Source: an uncultured Draconibacterium sp. (GTDB taxonomy: Bacteria > Bacteroidota > Bacteroidia > Bacteroidales > Prolixibacteraceae). From it: DNA of 64,000 nt. The stretch is from assembly GCF_963675065.1 (NCBI RefSeq), contig NZ_OY775905.1:1438501-1502500 (forward strand), given 5' to 3'. Shown here one piece after another: positions 36,089 to 45,320 of the stretch. A program made the position numbers and the translations under genes. Numbering within the stretch: the first letter of the stretch is position 1; the number at the start of each line of letters is the position of its first letter. The notes beneath the pieces are model-generated. The model made no database searches and was not told where the DNA came from. It saw nothing but the letters and a program-made list of their open reading frames with translations.

Positions 36089-37738
36089 TTAAAGCTGAAG
36101 AAACTTTCCATTTAAAACCAAGCCGTCGAGTTTCATTTTTTTTGCCGTCTGCAGCGCATCCTCTTCCGTATGAACGATGGGTTCGCCACCTGCGTTAAAC
36201 GAGGTATTTATCAGTGCTTTTATGCCGAACTTTTCATCCAAACGTTTTAACAAAGCAAACAAAAATGGATTATCCGATTCTTTTGAAATGCTTTGAAAAC
36301 GTGCAGTTCCATCGGCATGAATTGCGCCGGCTATTTCCTGTTGCTTTTCGGTCAGAATAGCAAAATCGAGCAACATGAATTTCGATAAAGGATGAACTTC
36401 CGCCTGGCCGGTAAAATACTTTACATTTTCTTCTAAAGCCACCGGTGCCAGCGGACGGTACCATTCGCGGCCCTTTTTCTCCATGCTCAGTTTATTCGAC
36501 AGTTCTTTCGATCCGGCAAATGCTAAAATACTGCGGTTTCCCAAAGCGCGCGGCCCGGCTTCTCCAAAATTATTGCAAACCCCAATCAGCTTTTTAGCAG
36601 CCAGTTCATCGGCCACTTTATTTATCGTTTCCTCCGAAAAATCAACCTTGTAATTTTCAATTCCCCAATTGTTTAAATAAGCTGAGTTTACCTCCACTTT
36701 TCCATGCTTTTTCCACTCGGCAAAAGCTGAAGCTCCCAATGCTAATCCCGAATCTTCAGTGCAAGGCGGAATAAAAACATTCTGAAACATTCCGCTATTT
36801 ACAATACGTGTGTTAGCCACAATATTTAAGGCCGATCCACCGGTGTAGTACAAATTTTCTGCACCGGTTTTTTCTTGCAATTCCTGCAGCTTATTTACTA
36901 TCTCCTGCGAGAAAAGCTCCTGTAGAGTAGCAGATACATCCTGAATAAAGGGATCTTTTTGGTTAAACGATTTCAGATCGACTCCCCAGTCATTTTTGGC
37001 AGCTTCGAAAAACACTGATGTTTTTCCCCAAATATCCTGAAAGAAATTGTTGCTCTTCAGCCAATCACTCAACTCGGGGCGGTAATTTCCGAGCCCCGAA
37101 AATCCCATAAATTTTCCGGGAACGGCATTTTGTTCGGGCAGCTTTGCCCCGATAATGGCAAACACCAGTGCATTGGCATTAAACAATGTTGAGTAGGGTT
37201 TTAAATCCCAATGATATTCGAGCCACTCAAATTGGCCGTCTTGATATACTGCAGCCGAGAAATTGCTTAAACTGGCACCACCATCAAAATGAACCAGCAG
37301 GCTGTTGTCCTGCAGGTTTCCGTAAAATGGTAGACACGAGAACATATGCGCCATCTCATGATTCAGTACCCACGCTTCTTTTTCTTCGCCAAACCACCAG
37401 CATTTGCCTTTTTCCAAACCGGTGGCTAATTTCTGGCTTAACGGCGCTTCAAAACGCACTTCACCACTTTGCAGCAAAAAGGTGCGCCCCACCACATTAT
37501 CAACAAAAACCAGGTCGTAATCTTTGCCCAGTAGTTTCTTTTCTTTTAAAATCGATTTCAGATGAATATGAAGCGAATTATCTCGTTTGCGGCGCGAAAT
37601 CCTTTCCTGTTGTAAAAACCACTCTACTTTCCCGTTTTGCATCAAAGCCAGATTATGGTCGTGTGCATAAAACGGATGTTCATAATCAATCCGATCCTGA
37701 ATACCATATATCGCTAAAGTGGGCTTGTTCTTGTTCAT
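36089..37738 (-). CDS. NodU/TobZ family carbamoyltransferase
   Basis: 549 residues. The N-terminal ASKHA (TsaD-like) domain has the HxxxH metal motif at His127/His131 (LNHEMAHMF), LLVHFDGGASLSNFSAAVY and YYTGGSALNIVANTRI. The C-terminal carbamoyltransferase domain has NNFGEAGPRALGNRSILA, REWYRPLAPVAL and LINTSFNAGGEPIVHTEEDA. The family moves carbamoyl from carbamoyl phosphate, via carbamoyl-AMP, to sugars or antibiotics; the acceptor here is unknown. Its ATG overlaps the stop of the upstream membrane-protein gene by one base, and tsaB follows after 33 bases. Confidence 0.9.
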   Translation of the reverse strand: MNKNKPTLAIYGIQDRIDYEHPFYAHDHNLALMQNGKVEWFLQQERISRRKRDNSLHIHLKSILKEKKLLGKDYDLVFVDNVVGRTFLLQSGEVRFEAPLSQKLATGLEKGKCWWFGEEKEAWVLNHEMAHMFSCLPFYGNLQDNSLLVHFDGGASLSNFSAAVYQDGQFEWLEYHWDLKPYSTLFNANALVFAIIGAKLPEQNAVPGKFMGFSGLGNYRPELSDWLKSNNFFQDIWGKTSVFFEAAKNDWGVDLKSFNQKDPFIQDVSATLQELFSQEIVNKLQELQEKTGAENLYYTGGSALNIVANTRIVNSGMFQNVFIPPCTEDSGLALGASAFAEWKKHGKVEVNSAYLNNWGIENYKVDFSEETINKVADELAAKKLIGVCNNFGEAGPRALGNRSILAFAGSKELSNKLSMEKKGREWYRPLAPVALEENVKYFTGQAEVHPLSKFMLLDFAILTEKQQEIAGAIHADGTARFQSISKESDNPFLFALLKRLDEKFGIKALINTSFNAGGEPIVHTEEDALQTAKKMKLDGLVLNGKFLQL

Positions 37739-38733
37739 TAGAATAAATCGAAAGAGAACTGCATGGAAACAACAATAAGCAACAAAAGAATAAAAAGTAA
37801 CTCGCTCCAGAAGCGGCTTTTCATAAAAACAAAATAGTTAGCAATGAGGAAAGTAACGGGAATTGCAGTAATAACCAGCATTTCCTGCGAGGTTACCGGG
37901 TTTAAAGCAAATCCTGCCAGCGAAAAGATAAAAATCCAGAAAAATACAATAAAGTATTTTCGCGAGCTGATCTTTTTTGTATCGTATTGCCCAAACATCC
38001 CAATACTTCCGGCAATAGTAAATAAGATTAGCGCTCCCAGGTACACCTGCAAGGGAATATTTGAGCGGAAATGATTAACGGGTGTAACAATACTTTCTTT
38101 CATCATATTCAGCACCTCGAGCCAGCTGTCGGTTAACACAGCATAAGCTGCTGAAAAAGCAAATGGTAGTAAAAATCCCAGGAGCAAGGTGCTAAATTCA
38201 CGCCAGCCAACTTCGCGGCCCAGCAAGGCTATTCCCACAATAAATGCAGGTAGCAGCACCGTAACATCCAGATAGAAAAGTGCTCCTACTCCCAGCAAAA
38301 AACCGACATCGAAAGTGGAAGCGTAGCCCTTTTTTGTATCAAAAATGCCAAACAGTCGATAAACGGCAAGCAGCATAAATAAAGCGCCAAAATATACCGG
38401 GTGCAAAGTATGCATTGGAACAAAACCACCTACAATAACCACAAACAGCAAAGCAGGCAGCTTACTTTTTATACGAATGAACATGTACCGGTCGTTTACC
38501 AACTGCATGGTATAGGCCAGTAATACGGCCATAACGATTCCGATAATAACCTGCACCAGCGGTTTGTCGTGAACCACTTGGTGAATAAAATTAAAAAGGA
38601 TGTTTTGATCTTCGCCCGGAAAATAGTTATAAGCGAACGGGTGCTGCAAACTCTTAATCCATAGTGCAATTGTTACCAAAGGCACCAGGAACAAACTTAC
38701 AGAACTGTTCGACTTTAACTTTTTTAGTATCAT
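37738..38733 (-). CDS. DUF6427-type polytopic membrane protein
   Basis: 331 residues with about nine or ten membrane helices from residue ~13 to the end, and short loops (for example VTIALWIKSLQHPFAYNYFPGEDQ, LFGIFDTKKGYASTFDVGFLLGVGALFYLD, QYDTKKISSRKYFIVFFWIFIF). No catalytic motif is obvious. It matches a Bacteroidota membrane family often found just before the carbamoyltransferase gene, with which it shares one base (TAATG). A transport or membrane-glycosylation role is only a guess. Confidence 0.78.
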   Translation of the reverse strand: MILKKLKSNSSVSLFLVPLVTIALWIKSLQHPFAYNYFPGEDQNILFNFIHQVVHDKPLVQVIIGIVMAVLLAYTMQLVNDRYMFIRIKSKLPALLFVVIVGGFVPMHTLHPVYFGALFMLLAVYRLFGIFDTKKGYASTFDVGFLLGVGALFYLDVTVLLPAFIVGIALLGREVGWREFSTLLLGFLLPFAFSAAYAVLTDSWLEVLNMMKESIVTPVNHFRSNIPLQVYLGALILFTIAGSIGMFGQYDTKKISSRKYFIVFFWIFIFSLAGFALNPVTSQEMLVITAIPVTFLIANYFVFMKSRFWSELLFILLLLIVVSMQFSFDLF

Positions 38734-38770
38734 GCCATTTTGTTTCTCAACATTTAGGGTTTCCGAGACT

Positions 38771-38808
38771 CCGGACTTTGCCCTCTCATAAAAACGGCAA
38801 AAGTCCGG
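38771..38808. terminator. Hairpin between purD and the DUF6427 gene
   Basis: CCGGACTTTGCC pairs with GGCAAAAGTCCGG (one bulge) around a 13-base loop. A T-run follows only on the plus strand, so its role for the minus-strand genes is uncertain (attenuator or mRNA end). Confidence 0.5.
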
Positions 38809-38828
38809 GATCTTTTTATCAGCCAGGA

Positions 38829-40097
38829 TTACAGATCGAATCCCAGGTCTTTACGATAATATTTTCCTTCGAATTCGATATGTGCGGCGTTTTTAAATGA
38901 CGTAGCCAGGGCATCGTTCATATCCGCTCCGTATGAACTTATCGAAATCACACGGCCTCCGGCTGTAACCACATCGTCGCCTGCTTGTTTTGTTCCTGCG
39001 TGAAAAACCAGACTGTCACTTACCTTCTCTGTTCCGGTAATCACTTTCCCTTTTTCGTAATCTCCCGGATATCCGCCTGAAACCAGCATTACAGTTACGG
39101 CAGCACGATCGTCGAATTCAATTTCTTTTTCGCCAAGTGTACCGGTGGCAGCTCCATCGAGCAGCTCCACAAAATCAGATTTTACACGCAACATAACCGC
39201 TTCCGTTTCCGGATCTCCCATGCGTACGTTGTATTCGATAACATACGGCTCGTTGTTTACATTTATCAGTCCGAAAAAGATAAAACCACAGTAATCGATT
39301 CCATCTTTTGCCAAACCAGAAACCGTTGGTTCTATAATTTGTTTTTCTACTTTTTCCATGAAAACAGCATCGGCAAACGGCACAGGTGTAATGGCTCCCA
39401 TTCCGCCGGTATTCAATCCGGTATCGCCTTCGCCAATTCGTTTATAATCTTTTGCTTCCGGCAGAATTTTATAGTCCTTTCCATCGGTTATCACAAACAC
39501 CGAAACTTCCACTCCACTCAGAAACTCTTCGATAACCACTTTGCTGCTCGCCTCGCCAAACTGCCCGTCGAGCATTTCTTTTAGCGAATTTTGTGCTTCT
39601 TCCAGCGAGTCGATGATTAACACACCTTTTCCCGCGGCCAAACCATCGGCTTTCAGTACATACGGCGATTTCATGGTTTTCAGGAAATCAATTCCCTTTT
39701 CCACATTGTCAGCAGTTACCGTAAAATATTTTGCGGTAGGAATTTCGTGTCGCACCATAAAAGCTTTCGAAAAATCTTTGCTTCCTTCAAGCTCGGCACC
39801 GGCTTTTTTCGGGCCAACAACTTTTACCGATGCCAATTCAGGATCGGCAGCAAAGAAATCGTGTAATCCTTCAACCAGAGGCACTTCCGGACCAACTAAC
39901 ATCAGGTCGATATTGTTTTCGAGCACCAATGTTTTTATTTTCTGAAAATCAGAAACACTGGCATCCAGATTGGTTCCCAATTCAGAAGTACCGGCATTTC
40001 CCGGTGCAAAAAATAAATTATCTACTTTTTCGCTTTGTTTAATTTTCCATCCCAAAGCGTGCTCTCTTCCTCCCGAGCCTACAATCAAAATATTCAT
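38829..40097 (-). CDS. purD: Phosphoribosylamine-glycine ligase
   Basis: 422 residues. GARS N-domain VGSGGREHALGWKI, ATP-grasp domain (DFSKAFMVRHEIPTAKY, SPYVLKADGLAAGKGVLI, VIEEFLSGVEVSVFVITDG, LNTGGMGAITPVPF, EYNVRMGDPETEAVM) and C-domain (AVTVMLVSGGYPGDYEKG, VFHAGTK). It joins glycine to phosphoribosylamine in purine synthesis. The length matches the family. It lies 27 bases after the DUF2723 gene. Confidence 0.97.
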   Translation of the reverse strand: MNILIVGSGGREHALGWKIKQSEKVDNLFFAPGNAGTSELGTNLDASVSDFQKIKTLVLENNIDLMLVGPEVPLVEGLHDFFAADPELASVKVVGPKKAGAELEGSKDFSKAFMVRHEIPTAKYFTVTADNVEKGIDFLKTMKSPYVLKADGLAAGKGVLIIDSLEEAQNSLKEMLDGQFGEASSKVVIEEFLSGVEVSVFVITDGKDYKILPEAKDYKRIGEGDTGLNTGGMGAITPVPFADAVFMEKVEKQIIEPTVSGLAKDGIDYCGFIFFGLINVNNEPYVIEYNVRMGDPETEAVMLRVKSDFVELLDGAATGTLGEKEIEFDDRAAVTVMLVSGGYPGDYEKGKVITGTEKVSDSLVFHAGTKQAGDDVVTAGGRVISISSYGADMNDALATSFKNAAHIEFEGKYYRKDLGFDL

Positions 40098-40124
40098 CAG
40101 TATGTTGCTTTTAATTTTTAACTA

Positions 40125-43100
40125 TTACATGTTGCCAAATCGTTCGAAATAGCTTTGCAGGCTTCCGCCAATTTGTTCAGCTAATTCGCTATTCCCTGCA
40201 GTTGCTGCCGTACGTTGCAGTTGCTGCAAATAAAATAGCTTGCGCTGAATTTCTTCGCCAATACCAGCCATAAACTTCGGCTGTAACGAGAAATAATAAT
40301 TCAGTTCGTCGTTGAATACACTATATGCGGTTTCAACCATTTCAAGACCTTTATCGTTTGCACCGGCCTTGATATAACTGTTGGCCAGTTCCAAAGCGAA
40401 ATATTCGTAAGGAATAATGCTGTTTGGCAACAACTCGTTGCACCGGTCGATAACTGCTATGGCCGAATCTTTCTTCCCTTCCTGAACCAATGACGATGCC
40501 AGACGGTTAAAACTGTTCCGGATATTGGTCATCATCCGGGTGTTGGTTTCGTCCAAATAAACATCCGGGTCGCTCATGTTACCCCACTTGAAGTTGTTCA
40601 TCAGGTTATCGTACATCACCGATGTATTCACTCGGCCAAACTGCAATTGTTGTGGATTACTCTGCGTTTTTATCGGCACCAAACGATAGGCAAAACCCTC
40701 CACCTGGAAATAATCGTTAAGATTCAGATATTTGCTGCGGCCAACGGTAATCGACCAGTAAATAGGGCGTTCCCAGTTGTTGGTTGCCAACATATCGAGC
40801 ACCATCATTTCGTCTTTCGACAACATGCTTTTGCCTGACAAGTCGATAACGATCTCGTCAACAATTTTGTCGTAATCTTCCGGAGCAACCACTTTATTTC
40901 TAATCACTGCTTCTTTATCCACTTTAAAGTGAAGTTTCTTTTTCGGAAGATAAGCTGCGTTATCGGCCTGCTGCAGTTTGGTAGCCGGATTATCGTTGGC
41001 AATAAAATCAATCCCTTCTTTTAAGCCGATGTAATCGCGGTTTATGCGCGAATCATCGAGCAAATAAACTGCATCGCGGTTTCCCAAAAGGTACTGATCG
41101 GGTTTCAAAGTAAAATCGATCGGCTCCGAATCGTAAGCCTGCCGGCGCATCTGATCGATATACCAATCGGTTTGCAGATAGCTTAAGTTACACACACGAA
41201 CATCGGTACGTACTCCTTCCACCTCCTGGTTGTACCACAGCGGGAAAGTATCGTTATCGCCATTGGTAAAAATCACCGCATTGGGTTCGCATGTTTTCAG
41301 GTAATTGGCACCAAAATCGCGGGCAGTATATCGTCCCGAACGATCGTGGTCGTCCCAGTTTTGAGCCCCCATAATTCCGGGAACCAAAATCAGCGTAACC
41401 AGTCCGGCAATTCCTCCGGCAAGTGTTTCAGGAATGTATTTTTTCAATGCCTCGGAAATAGCCAGTACCCCCAAACCAATCCATATTGCAAAGGCGTAAA
41501 ACGAACCGGCATATGCATAATCGCGTTCGCGCGGCTGATGCGGATACTGGTTCAGATAAATTACAATAGCCAGACCGGTTAATGCAAATAGCAAAAATAC
41601 CACCCAAAGTCCCTTCCGGCCTTCTTTACCATGGTTGTACTGAAAAAATATGCCGAGTATTCCGAGAAGTAGTGGAAGAAAGAAATAGGTGTTTCTGGCT
41701 TTGTTGTTAGCCAGTTCAGCAGGTAGACTATCCTGATCGCCCAAACGGGCTTCATCAATAAATTTTATACCGCTCAGCCAGTTTCCGTAAAGTATATCTC
41801 CGTGCCCCTGAATATCATTTTGGCGACCCGCAAAGTTCCACATAAAGTAGCGCCAGTACATGTGATTCAACTGATATCGAAAGAAAAAGCGCAGGTTCTC
41901 GCCCATCGTTGGTTTTACAATGGTTTCCACCTCACCACGCTCGTTTCGGTGCTGAATACGCGTACCTTTTATTTGTCCCCACTGCTGATAATCATGTGCA
42001 TGATTCGGATCCATCGAGCTCCACATGCGTGGGAAAACGGTGGTGAATTTCTCGTCGTAGTTCGGACTAAAACGAGTATAAGTAATTACATATTTCCCGT
42101 CTACCTGCGAATAAACCGGACTGCCTTCGGTAAAACGATCGCCCACTTTGTAAGGCGAGTTGTAGTACTGCCCGCTAAACAATGGACGCGATCCGTATTG
42201 CTCGCGGTTGAGGTAGCCCAACAGCGAGAAGGTATCATTCGGACTATTCTGGTCCATTGGCGGTTGTGCCGATGAGCGAATAATAATTATGGCAAACGAC
42301 GAATAACCGATTAAAATTACTGCAATGCCCAGTAACACAGTGTTCCAAACTACTTTTTGTTTTTTATGCGTGTAATAAATTCCAAACGATAAAGCTGCGA
42401 TTACCAGCACAACATAAAAGAAAACTCCCGAGTGATAAGGCAAACCAAAGCCATTAACAAACATCAATTCGAACCAGGAAGCGATCTCTACAAATCCCGG
42501 AATTATACCATACATAATGCCACCAAGCAATACCACCGAAGCGATCAAGGCCCAGATAATTCCGTTGCGGGTAACTTCATATTTTCTGAAATAATAAACA
42601 AAAACAATAGCCGGAATTGCCAGTAAGTTCAGCAAGTGAACCCCAATTGACAGGCCAACTACGTATGCAATAAATATCAGCCAGCGGTTGGCATATTTTT
42701 CGTCGGCAACGTTTTCCCATTTTAAAATGGCCCAGAATACCACAGCCGTTAACAACGACGAGCTGGCGTAAACTTCGCCTTCAACAGCCGAAAACCAAAA
42801 GGTATCAGAGAAAGTGTAAGCAAGCGCTCCCACCAAACCTGCAGCGGTAATCGAAATGGTTTGCCCCAGTGAAATCTCTTCGGCTTTTACCATTATCTTT
42901 TTTGCCAGGTGGGTGATGGTCCAAAACAGGAACATAATAGTTCCGGCACTGGCCAGTGCTGAAAGTACGTTTACCATTTTTGCGGCGCCTTCAGGGCCGG
43001 CAAACAACGTGAAGAACCGGCCAACGATCATAAAAATCGGTGCTCCCGGCGGGTGACCCACCTCAAATTTAAAAGCTGTTGTAATAAATTCGCCACAGTC

Positions 43101-43202
43101 CCAAAAACTTACAGTGGGTTCAATGGTCATTAAATAAACAATGGCTGCAATTAAAAAACTAACCCAGCCAAAAACGATATTAAACAATCTGTATTGCTTC
43201 AT
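40125..43202 (-). CDS. DUF2723 family polytopic membrane protein (possible lipid-dependent glycosyltransferase)
   Basis: 1025 residues from the ATG at 43202; a TTG two codons upstream was rejected. About twelve membrane helices lie in the first ~620 residues. The DUF2723 signature FWDCGEFITTAFKFEVGHPPGAPIFMIVGRFF sits near the N-terminus, followed by FWFSAVEGEVYASSSL. The segment RERDYAYAGSFYAFAIW precedes a soluble half with GDNDTFPLWYNQEVEGVRTDVRVCNLSYLQTDWY and TPR-like helices at the end. Relatives (TMEM260) are linked to O-mannosylation in eukaryotes; a glycosyltransferase role here is inference. The first visible gene of the purD-to-efp run. Confidence 0.88.
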   Translation of the reverse strand: MKQYRLFNIVFGWVSFLIAAIVYLMTIEPTVSFWDCGEFITTAFKFEVGHPPGAPIFMIVGRFFTLFAGPEGAAKMVNVLSALASAGTIMFLFWTITHLAKKIMVKAEEISLGQTISITAAGLVGALAYTFSDTFWFSAVEGEVYASSSLLTAVVFWAILKWENVADEKYANRWLIFIAYVVGLSIGVHLLNLLAIPAIVFVYYFRKYEVTRNGIIWALIASVVLLGGIMYGIIPGFVEIASWFELMFVNGFGLPYHSGVFFYVVLVIAALSFGIYYTHKKQKVVWNTVLLGIAVILIGYSSFAIIIIRSSAQPPMDQNSPNDTFSLLGYLNREQYGSRPLFSGQYYNSPYKVGDRFTEGSPVYSQVDGKYVITYTRFSPNYDEKFTTVFPRMWSSMDPNHAHDYQQWGQIKGTRIQHRNERGEVETIVKPTMGENLRFFFRYQLNHMYWRYFMWNFAGRQNDIQGHGDILYGNWLSGIKFIDEARLGDQDSLPAELANNKARNTYFFLPLLLGILGIFFQYNHGKEGRKGLWVVFLLFALTGLAIVIYLNQYPHQPRERDYAYAGSFYAFAIWIGLGVLAISEALKKYIPETLAGGIAGLVTLILVPGIMGAQNWDDHDRSGRYTARDFGANYLKTCEPNAVIFTNGDNDTFPLWYNQEVEGVRTDVRVCNLSYLQTDWYIDQMRRQAYDSEPIDFTLKPDQYLLGNRDAVYLLDDSRINRDYIGLKEGIDFIANDNPATKLQQADNAAYLPKKKLHFKVDKEAVIRNKVVAPEDYDKIVDEIVIDLSGKSMLSKDEMMVLDMLATNNWERPIYWSITVGRSKYLNLNDYFQVEGFAYRLVPIKTQSNPQQLQFGRVNTSVMYDNLMNNFKWGNMSDPDVYLDETNTRMMTNIRNSFNRLASSLVQEGKKDSAIAVIDRCNELLPNSIIPYEYFALELANSYIKAGANDKGLEMVETAYSVFNDELNYYFSLQPKFMAGIGEEIQRKLFYLQQLQRTAATAGNSELAEQIGGSLQSYFERFGNM

Positions 43203-43475
43203 TTTCAAGTGATTTCTGAAAGCGTAAATGTTCGAAATTTTTAATCCTTGCGAAGATAAGGCTTTTGCTGAAAACTCAGAGAGTTGTGGGGCAATTTAAA
43301 GCTTATTAACGTGCCTTCGTGATTCGCTATTAACCTGCATTTAAAAATTGGAAACGAATTTCCATGCTTCGGAAATCCAATAATAATTCTCAGAACTGGG
43401 AGTTCAGAAAAGATATTAATTACTTCCGCGCTCTATAACCCTGTAATAACAGTGGATACGGTCACAATTTATTAA
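43203..43475. other. Gap with no gene
   Basis: A/T-rich spacer upstream of the DUF2723 gene. Short inverted pieces (GGAAACGAATTTCC near 43351) but no frame with coding character. The repeat cluster begins after it. Confidence 0.45.
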
Positions 43476-43555
43476 GATATGATGATGATATCTTTGGATA
43501 TGATTACGATATCTAAAGACAGAATGCTGCCAGCCCTGGATATGGTGTTGATATC
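43476..43555. repeat. Three copies of GATATG-N5-GATATC
   Basis: 17-base units at 43476-43492, 43497-43513 and 43539-43555 share GATATGnTnnnGATATC. Each is itself an inverted repeat (GATAT...ATATC). The spacers are 4 and 25 bases. They lie downstream of the PorP-like gene and upstream of the DUF2723 gene, in a non-coding gap. Confidence 0.75.
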
Positions 43556-43661
43556 CTTGTCTTTTATAACCTTGAATAAGGTGACCCAATTAAAAACAAG
43601 ATACCGCCTGCTTTCATAATAATTCCGAAAACCAGTATCCCAATTCGGAAATATGGTTTTG

Positions 43662-44522
43662 CTACTTTAGTTTATATCCCAGCGTGAATTGATAATATTT
43701 TGACCTTCCAAGCTGCTGATAATACTCGGAAAAAGAATACCTCAATGCAACCCGGAATCGATTTGAAACATCTGCCCCGGTATAAATGGAACTTACTCCA
43801 TCAATGCCAGTATTTTCATAACCTACCCAGGCTTTATGGTCGTACTCCGTATGAATTCCCAGATAACCATCGTTATCGCCACCTCCAAAAAAGTCCATTC
43901 TAATATTAGGCCCAATTACAAACTTTTCTTTTATATAAAAGCGGTAAGCAGTAATAAACGTAGCATAGTTATCAATTAAGCTACCCGAACTATATTCGTT
44001 ATTTAACTCATTAAAAAAAGCATAGCTAAGCCCTAAATCTAATTTTCGCGAACGATATAAAGTGCCAAGGTTTGTTTTCAGATAACTTGCTTTCGGATTA
44101 CCATAACCATAGCTGCTATAATCACTCTCTTGCCCTTCAGCACCTGTCAATACCCCAAAATTCCATTGCCTGTTCTTTTTTCCAGTAAGCGTATATGCAT
44201 AAAGCAATTCAGCCAAAAATGCCTTCTCATCTCCAATTTTAGTACGAATAAAATTTGCACCAATAGTACCTGCCTTTTGCGAAATGGTGTAATCAGCAAT
44301 TAATGCAAAGCTATTGTTGGCATCATCGTAATTTGGAATATCGCCAAACTCTGCAACGCCCCAAACCCAATCTGACGGGGTACCAATAAGAGCAGGATTT
44401 TTAGATGATAGCCCCATCCAATAAGCCCCTTCCTGGGCGTTGCTTTTTTGCTGAGAACAAAGCAAAATGATTAAGAAAATAAGAATCGTTTTGGGGAATA
44501 AACTAGCGTTTTGAGTATTCAT
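43662..44522 (-). CDS. PorP/SprF-like outer-membrane protein
   Basis: 286 residues with a signal peptide (to ~29, SNAQ), then EGAYWMGLSSKNPALIG, which recalls the NPAYAG start of PorP/SprF proteins. A beta-barrel follows with alternating aromatic strands (GTIGANFIRTKIGDEKAFLAELLYAYTL, RKLDLGLSYAFFNEL, YYQFTLGYKLK). Such proteins often sit beside a large secreted adhesin; none is next to it here, and it stands alone after pgeF. It could equally be an unrelated small barrel, so the family call is tentative. Confidence 0.65.
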   Translation of the reverse strand: MNTQNASLFPKTILIFLIILLCSQQKSNAQEGAYWMGLSSKNPALIGTPSDWVWGVAEFGDIPNYDDANNSFALIADYTISQKAGTIGANFIRTKIGDEKAFLAELLYAYTLTGKKNRQWNFGVLTGAEGQESDYSSYGYGNPKASYLKTNLGTLYRSRKLDLGLSYAFFNELNNEYSSGSLIDNYATFITAYRFYIKEKFVIGPNIRMDFFGGGDNDGYLGIHTEYDHKAWVGYENTGIDGVSSIYTGADVSNRFRVALRYSFSEYYQQLGRSKYYQFTLGYKLK

Positions 44523-44582
44523 TGTGGGTTAATATTTTGGACGCTAATTTATTATTTTAATTGAACAATCTCTTGAATTATG

Positions 44583-45320
44583 TTATAAAATCATAATACC
44601 CGAAACCATTCGACCGGTATCAACCCCATCTCTTCGTGCCGAGTAATATTTTTCGGCTTCGGAAAAAGAACATGCTCTAAGCACCTGAATATTTTGTTTC
44701 AACACCCCGTTTTTCAGCAGCAATTGCCGGTTGGCTTCCCAAAGATTAAAATGGTAGTTATCCGAACCGTTTTTATGCAGGGTTGTTTCAACATTAGGAA
44801 TCGATTTTCGGGCAGCAGCCACAACCTCATCGCCCACTTCATAAATTTCAGAACTTATTGACGGCCCAATTGCAGCCACTATATTTTCGGCCGAAGCGCC
44901 GTAATTAGTTGTCATTTTACTCACCGCCTTTTCAACTATCCCGCCAACGGTTCCGCGCCATCCGGCGTGTATGGCCGCAATTACTTTCGCCTTCGGATCG
45001 AACAATAGCACCGGAACACAATCGGCCGTTTGCACACATAAACACAATTCGGATTGATTGGTAACCAGAGCATCAGTTTCCGAAATTACAGCATCGGGGA
45101 TCTCATGAATAGCAGCAACACAGCTGCTGTGGGTCTGATCGGGATAAACCATTTGCCCTGCTTCTAAACCCAAGGTCTCAGCCAGTTTTGCCTTATTTTC
45201 GGGCACATTGCTGTAACGCACCCGTTCAACCGGCAACGTACTTTTGGTAGTAGTAAATGCGCAAATAGTGGTAAAAGGTTGAAATATATTGTAGCGAATC
45301 AAATCCGGTGTTCTATCCAT
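44583..45320 (-). CDS. pgeF: Peptidoglycan editing factor PgeF (multicopper-oxidase-fold, YfiH family)
   Basis: 245 residues. Family blocks are MVYPDQTHSSCVA, ETDALVTNQSELCLCVQTADCVPVLLFDP, AAIHAGWRGTVGGIV, AAIGPSISSEIYEVGDEV and YYSARRDGVDTGRM; the His/Cys metal ligands in DQTH, TADC and HAGWRG are kept. PgeF removes wrongly incorporated amino acids from peptidoglycan precursors in E. coli; relatives also act on purine nucleosides. Its start lies 8 bases inside the regulator gene, so the two are translated from one message. Confidence 0.93.
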   Translation of the reverse strand: MDRTPDLIRYNIFQPFTTICAFTTTKSTLPVERVRYSNVPENKAKLAETLGLEAGQMVYPDQTHSSCVAAIHEIPDAVISETDALVTNQSELCLCVQTADCVPVLLFDPKAKVIAAIHAGWRGTVGGIVEKAVSKMTTNYGASAENIVAAIGPSISSEIYEVGDEVVAAARKSIPNVETTLHKNGSDNYHFNLWEANRQLLLKNGVLKQNIQVLRACSFSEAEKYYSARRDGVDTGRMVSGIMIL

